Of a stretch of DNA of 33,893 bases, positions 31,594 to 33,893 are shown one piece after another (position 1 is the first letter of the stretch; each line of letters opens with the position of its first letter). The translations under genes were made by a program, and so were the position numbers. Where the stretch lies: assembly GCA_910586635.1 (NCBI GenBank), contig CAJUJA010000005.1, forward strand, positions 1 through 33,893, written 5' to 3'. The notes beneath the pieces are model-generated. The model was given only the letters and a program-made list of their open reading frames with translations, was not told the DNA's origin and did not search any database. Source of the DNA: an uncultured Bacilli bacterium. GTDB lineage: Bacteria; Bacillota_I; Bacilli_A; RF39; UBA660.

Positions 31594-32499
31594 TTACCCC
31601 CGAAAATATCGTTCTACATTTTTATATAATATTTTCCATATTTCTTCTTCATTATAATAATTACTTAGTATTTTAGTCAACTTTTCTTTTATTGTTTTAT
31701 GATTTAAGAGCGAAATATCTTCATCAATTCCAAATAATTCTTGAGCAAAATCCATATTATCTGTTGCAATGGCAATATGATTGATTCCTAATAAGTTTTC
31801 CATATGCTTAATATGTTCTAAATAATTCTTCTCTAAATCCTTTTCCTCCTCGTTTATAAATGGGCCATAACCTACTAATCCAATGATTCCATTCACTTTT
31901 TTAATAGCAAGGATCTGTTCATCATCCAGATTTCTTTTATTTGGACATAGCTTATAGCTATTAGAGTGACTTGCTAATACCTTTATTGGCATCCCTTTGG
32001 TTTTTAATTCTTCTAATAATTTAATTGTATCCCAAAATGTATTTTGATTCATATGAGACATATCAATACTAATTCCTAAAGAAACTGCTTTTTTAATGAA
32101 CTCTCTTCCCAAATTTGTCAATCCCTGATCAGTTCTGTTACCGGATCCATATTTGTTTTTATTATTCCAAACTAATAAGATATTTCTAAGACCTAAATGG
32201 GATAAATTTTCTAACTCTTTTGTATCTTTTATATAGTCACATCCTTCTATACTAAAAATCACCTCTTTATCTTGAAAGTGTTCCTTAAATAAATTCGTAC
32301 TAATTTTAAACATTTCAAAAACATCAATATCTTCTATTTCCAACTCCTCTTTCATTTCCTCTTTGCTCATAAAGTAGAGGTTAGCAATCAATCCTTTTAC
32401 ATCCTTTAAATCTCTCTTAATTTTTTCAATATAAGAAAAATCATTTTTCATATAGCAACAATAAAGGATTGTAAGTAAATCATAATGAGCATCAAACAT
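31594..32499 (-). CDS. Membrane dipeptidase (peptidase family M19)
   Basis: A zinc dipeptidase of 301 aa from MFDAHYDLLT. Metal-site motifs are in place: DAHYD at residues 3-7, the bridging Glu in FSIEGCDYI, His in ISIDMSHMNQ and in VLASHSNSYKLCPNKRNLDD, and the final Asp in IAIATDNMDF. The ATG at 32499 has AAAGGAGAGATAAA ahead; a longer frame to 32565 would run into the T-box terminator. There is no signal peptide, so it is cytosolic and would release amino acids from imported dipeptides. Control by a serine-type T-box together with serS suggests it supplies serine under starvation; that is inference. Confidence 0.92.
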   Translation of the reverse strand: MFDAHYDLLTILYCCYMKNDFSYIEKIKRDLKDVKGLIANLYFMSKEEMKEELEIEDIDVFEMFKISTNLFKEHFQDKEVIFSIEGCDYIKDTKELENLSHLGLRNILLVWNNKNKYGSGNRTDQGLTNLGREFIKKAVSLGISIDMSHMNQNTFWDTIKLLEELKTKGMPIKVLASHSNSYKLCPNKRNLDDEQILAIKKVNGIIGLVGYGPFINEEEKDLEKNYLEHIKHMENLLGINHIAIATDNMDFAQELFGIDEDISLLNHKTIKEKLTKILSNYYNEEEIWKILYKNVERYFRG

Positions 32500-32523
32500 T
32501 TTATCTCTCCTTTTAAAATAAAT

Positions 32524-32674
32524 AAAAAAAGGCTGGTTCAAAGGAGTGCTTAAGCACGGTACCATCCTTTTCTTTTCTTAATTAGATAACGGTATCCCGG
32601 AATTTATAAAATTCATCTATAGAGTAGATAAATAAGCCTGATTCGTTATTTGCACCAACCATAACGTCTCTATA
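32524..32674 (-). ncRNA. T-box riboswitch, probable serine specifier
   Basis: On the minus strand the leader begins with stem I (TATAGAG / CTCTATA), enclosing a CGTTAT / ATAACG hairpin with loop GGTTGGTGCAA, a known T-box feature. UCU followed by A (32626-32628) lies directly before the 3' strand of stem I, where the specifier codon is expected, and encodes serine. The T-box core AAAAGGATGGTACCGTG follows, then a terminator whose stem closes with ACCAGCC and seven T (32524-32530). Uncharged tRNA-Ser would favour the antiterminator (AAAGGA / TCCTTT). Confidence 0.9.
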
Positions 32675-32717
32675 AAATAGTATACTTATTATTATCTCTA
32701 ATTATTGATTTGTTATT

Positions 32718-32746
32718 ATTATATGATTATTTTTTAAATTTATCAA
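32718..32746 (-). promoter_or_regulatory. Promoter of the T-box operon
   Basis: TTGATA, 17 bases, TATAAT on the minus strand, about 45 bases upstream of T-box stem I. Positions 32747-32807 hold only A/T-rich sequence without a visible element. Confidence 0.75.
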
Positions 32747-32807
32747 TAGATTTGTTCTTATATCTTTCGTAAATCTCTATCTTTTATTAATAACTTAATT
32801 AATTTTA

Positions 32808-33035
32808 TTATTTGCCCCTATGCGAATTTTGGTCAGAATTTAACATTTGATGATTCCCTTCTGTTTTAGGATTTCTGACGAAGTGCGTTTCCTCAATCGT
32901 TTTTCCTTGGGCATCAAACTCACATCCATAAGCTATAACTGCGTTTTCTGGACCAACCTCTTGTCCATTTTCATCATAATAATAAATTTCACTATAAACT
33001 CCACCATTTGGAGTGGGGCCATCTATCCTTATCAT
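32808..33035 (-). CDS. 75-aa partner of the zincin toxin-like gene
   Basis: A small soluble protein of unknown family that begins MIRIDGPTPNGGVYSEIYYY and is rich in Asp, Glu and Gly. The pattern DGPTPNGG.YSEIYY.DENG recalls small proteins common in gut Firmicutes. AGGAGGATACCGAA precedes the ATG. It starts 12 bases after the metallopeptidase stop, a spacing typical of toxin-immunity or effector-accessory pairs, but it has no membrane segment or known immunity motif. Confidence 0.68.
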   Translation of the reverse strand: MIRIDGPTPNGGVYSEIYYYDENGQEVGPENAVIAYGCEFDAQGKTIEETHFVRNPKTEGNHQMLNSDQNSHRGK

Positions 33036-33047
33036 TTCGGTATCCTC

Positions 33048-33893
33048 CTATCTATTTCTTTTGCATAAATCTGGCAATTTTTTCTTTAATATGTTTGCCC
33101 TATTTGGGTACTTTTGACTAAACTTTGTAAATCCCAATCCTCTTAATTGTGCTACTGAGTCGGCAAAATCTTCTGCATATCTATTATCTTTCCTCTTTTC
33201 ATATGAACTTTTTGCGTATTGGGTTGGAAAATTGTTATCAACTTCTACTGCTTTCTTCCATTCTTTTGAATTAGAAATCTTATAATTTTTATCAAAAGTA
33301 TGAGCACTTTCATGGTAGACTAAGTTCGTAATTTCTTTCCTTGTGCTATATTTATATATAGTTATCTCCCCATTGCCACCTGTTGCCGCGGAATAAAATT
33401 CTGTATTATGAATTTTTGACCAATAGCTATCATTGGGGTTAGCAATATCGGTTATATATACTTTTTTTAAGTTGCTAATCAGTCTTTTATCATAACTTTC
33501 TATTTCGTTTATTACCGCCAGGACATCCACATCTAAATAATCCACATTAGATTTTTGATTATTTACTTCTACCTGCGAATAAATAGTAATCCCCGTACTT
33601 TGATCCTTTAATTTATAAAAATTCAACCTTGTTGTACCAAAATCCCTGGTTTCCATACCAAGCCAAGAATAGCTTTTCCCAAGATTAGGTATGGACTCTT
33701 TAGAACGTCGGTTTGTTTTAGAATCAACTCTTATATTTCTTCTTTCAGCATCTATTTTAGCACGTTCTGTACATAAGTTTTCATATAGCGTTTGGATATA
33801 GGTCCTCCATCCATTAGTACTGGTAACTGCTGTATATTGACCATTCTGAATTTGGTTTAATACTTGTTCTGTATATTGAGCATAGTTATCACC
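33048..33893 (-). CDS. Zincin metallopeptidase domain of a toxin-like protein (5' end outside window)
   Basis: The frame is open through the window edge, giving at least 281 aa; the internal ATG at 33656 is not the start. The first 80 visible residues (starting GDNYAQYTEQVLNQIQNGQY) are helical. The rest is a zinc-peptidase domain: NLVYHESAHTFDKNY carries HExxH, and about 40 residues on AEDFADSVAQL carries the third-ligand Glu, in the manner of anthrax-lethal-factor / Pro-Pro endopeptidase-like domains. GNGEITIY before it forms the edge strand. Such domains are C-terminal warheads of secreted or polymorphic toxins. The substrate is unknown. Confidence 0.8.
   Translation of the reverse strand, partial: GDNYAQYTEQVLNQIQNGQYTAVTSTNGWRTYIQTLYENLCTERAKIDAERRNIRVDSKTNRRSKESIPNLGKSYSWLGMETRDFGTTRLNFYKLKDQSTGITIYSQVEVNNQKSNVDYLDVDVLAVINEIESYDKRLISNLKKVYITDIANPNDSYWSKIHNTEFYSAATGGNGEITIYKYSTRKEITNLVYHESAHTFDKNYKISNSKEWKKAVEVDNNFPTQYAKSSYEKRKDNRYAEDFADSVAQLRGLGFTKFSQKYPNRANILKKKLPDLCKRNR

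Noticed and set aside
32500..32565. N-terminal extension of the M19 dipeptidase
   Set aside because: It runs into the T-box terminator, and the ribosome binding site is before 32499.
33048..33656. Metallopeptidase as a complete 202-aa protein starting at METRDFG
   Set aside because: The frame is open with protein-like sequence to the window end and there is no ribosome binding site at 33656.
1..33893. tRNA, rRNA, IS elements, CRISPR arrays, prophage genes
   Set aside because: No cloverleaf with a T-loop GGTTCGAATCC-like box, no transposase or integrase motif, no regularly spaced direct repeats and no phage structural genes were seen by reading; a covariance search could still find a small RNA I missed.

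Overview
The window is AT-rich, standard-code DNA from a low-GC Gram-positive bacterium. Almost every gene is on the minus strand; only the superoxide dismutase gene is on the plus strand. The housekeeping genes are of Bacilli type: NAD-dependent ligA, priA, fmt, cdsA-rseP, rpsP with a KH-domain gene, and serS under a T-box. A CotE spore-coat protein lies beside a YmcA/YlbF-family protein, the same pairing as in Bacillus, which suggests an endospore-forming ancestry. Many short membrane or surface proteins of unknown family and a compact layout fit an uncultured gut Bacilli/Mycoplasmatota-like lineage. That placement is inference; no rRNA, tRNA, IS element, CRISPR or prophage was seen.

Layout from low to high coordinate. 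1-5.7 kb: ligA, an autoregulated-looking XRE/DUF2975 regulator with a small overlapping partner, a flavin reductase-rubredoxin protein coupled to a short-chain dehydrogenase, and a one-TM protein. 5.7-12.3 kb: fmt behind two membrane-anchored unknowns, a secreted/anchored surface protein, priA and a leucine-rich-repeat surface protein. 12.4-20.4 kb: an NAD(P) salvage island in transcription order: a 105-aa unknown with a structured leader, pncA, pncB, a broken Nudix gene, nadE, nadD, two tandem paralogous unknowns, pncC, an NrtR-like Nudix/winged-helix regulator and nadK. 20.5-25.2 kb: a second surface protein, rseP, cdsA, KH protein, rpsP, cotE and the ymcA-like gene. 25.3-28.6 kb: an ankyrin protein behind a palindromic promoter, an odd sigma-70 factor and sodA. 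28.6-31.5 kb: a decayed stretch (split kinase-like gene, small gene remnant, split HD-domain gene) around serS. 31.6-33.9 kb: an M19 dipeptidase led by a serine-type T-box, then the 3' part of a secreted zincin toxin-like gene with a 75-aa partner.

How the genes fit together. The NAD island encodes nicotinamide to nicotinate (PncA), NaMN (PncB), NaAD (NadD), NAD (NadE) and NADP (NadK). PncC can turn NMN, the by-product of the LigA reaction, into NaMN. The two tandem unknowns inside this island show a conserved His / Ser / Asp-Glu-Tyr pattern that resembles an ADP-ribosyltransferase fold. If that is right, they are NAD consumers encoded with NAD supply, and they are the best candidate here for an undescribed system. 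Three broken genes in the window (Nudix, kinase-like, HD) all need the same +1 frame change. This should be checked as decay, sequence error or recoding.
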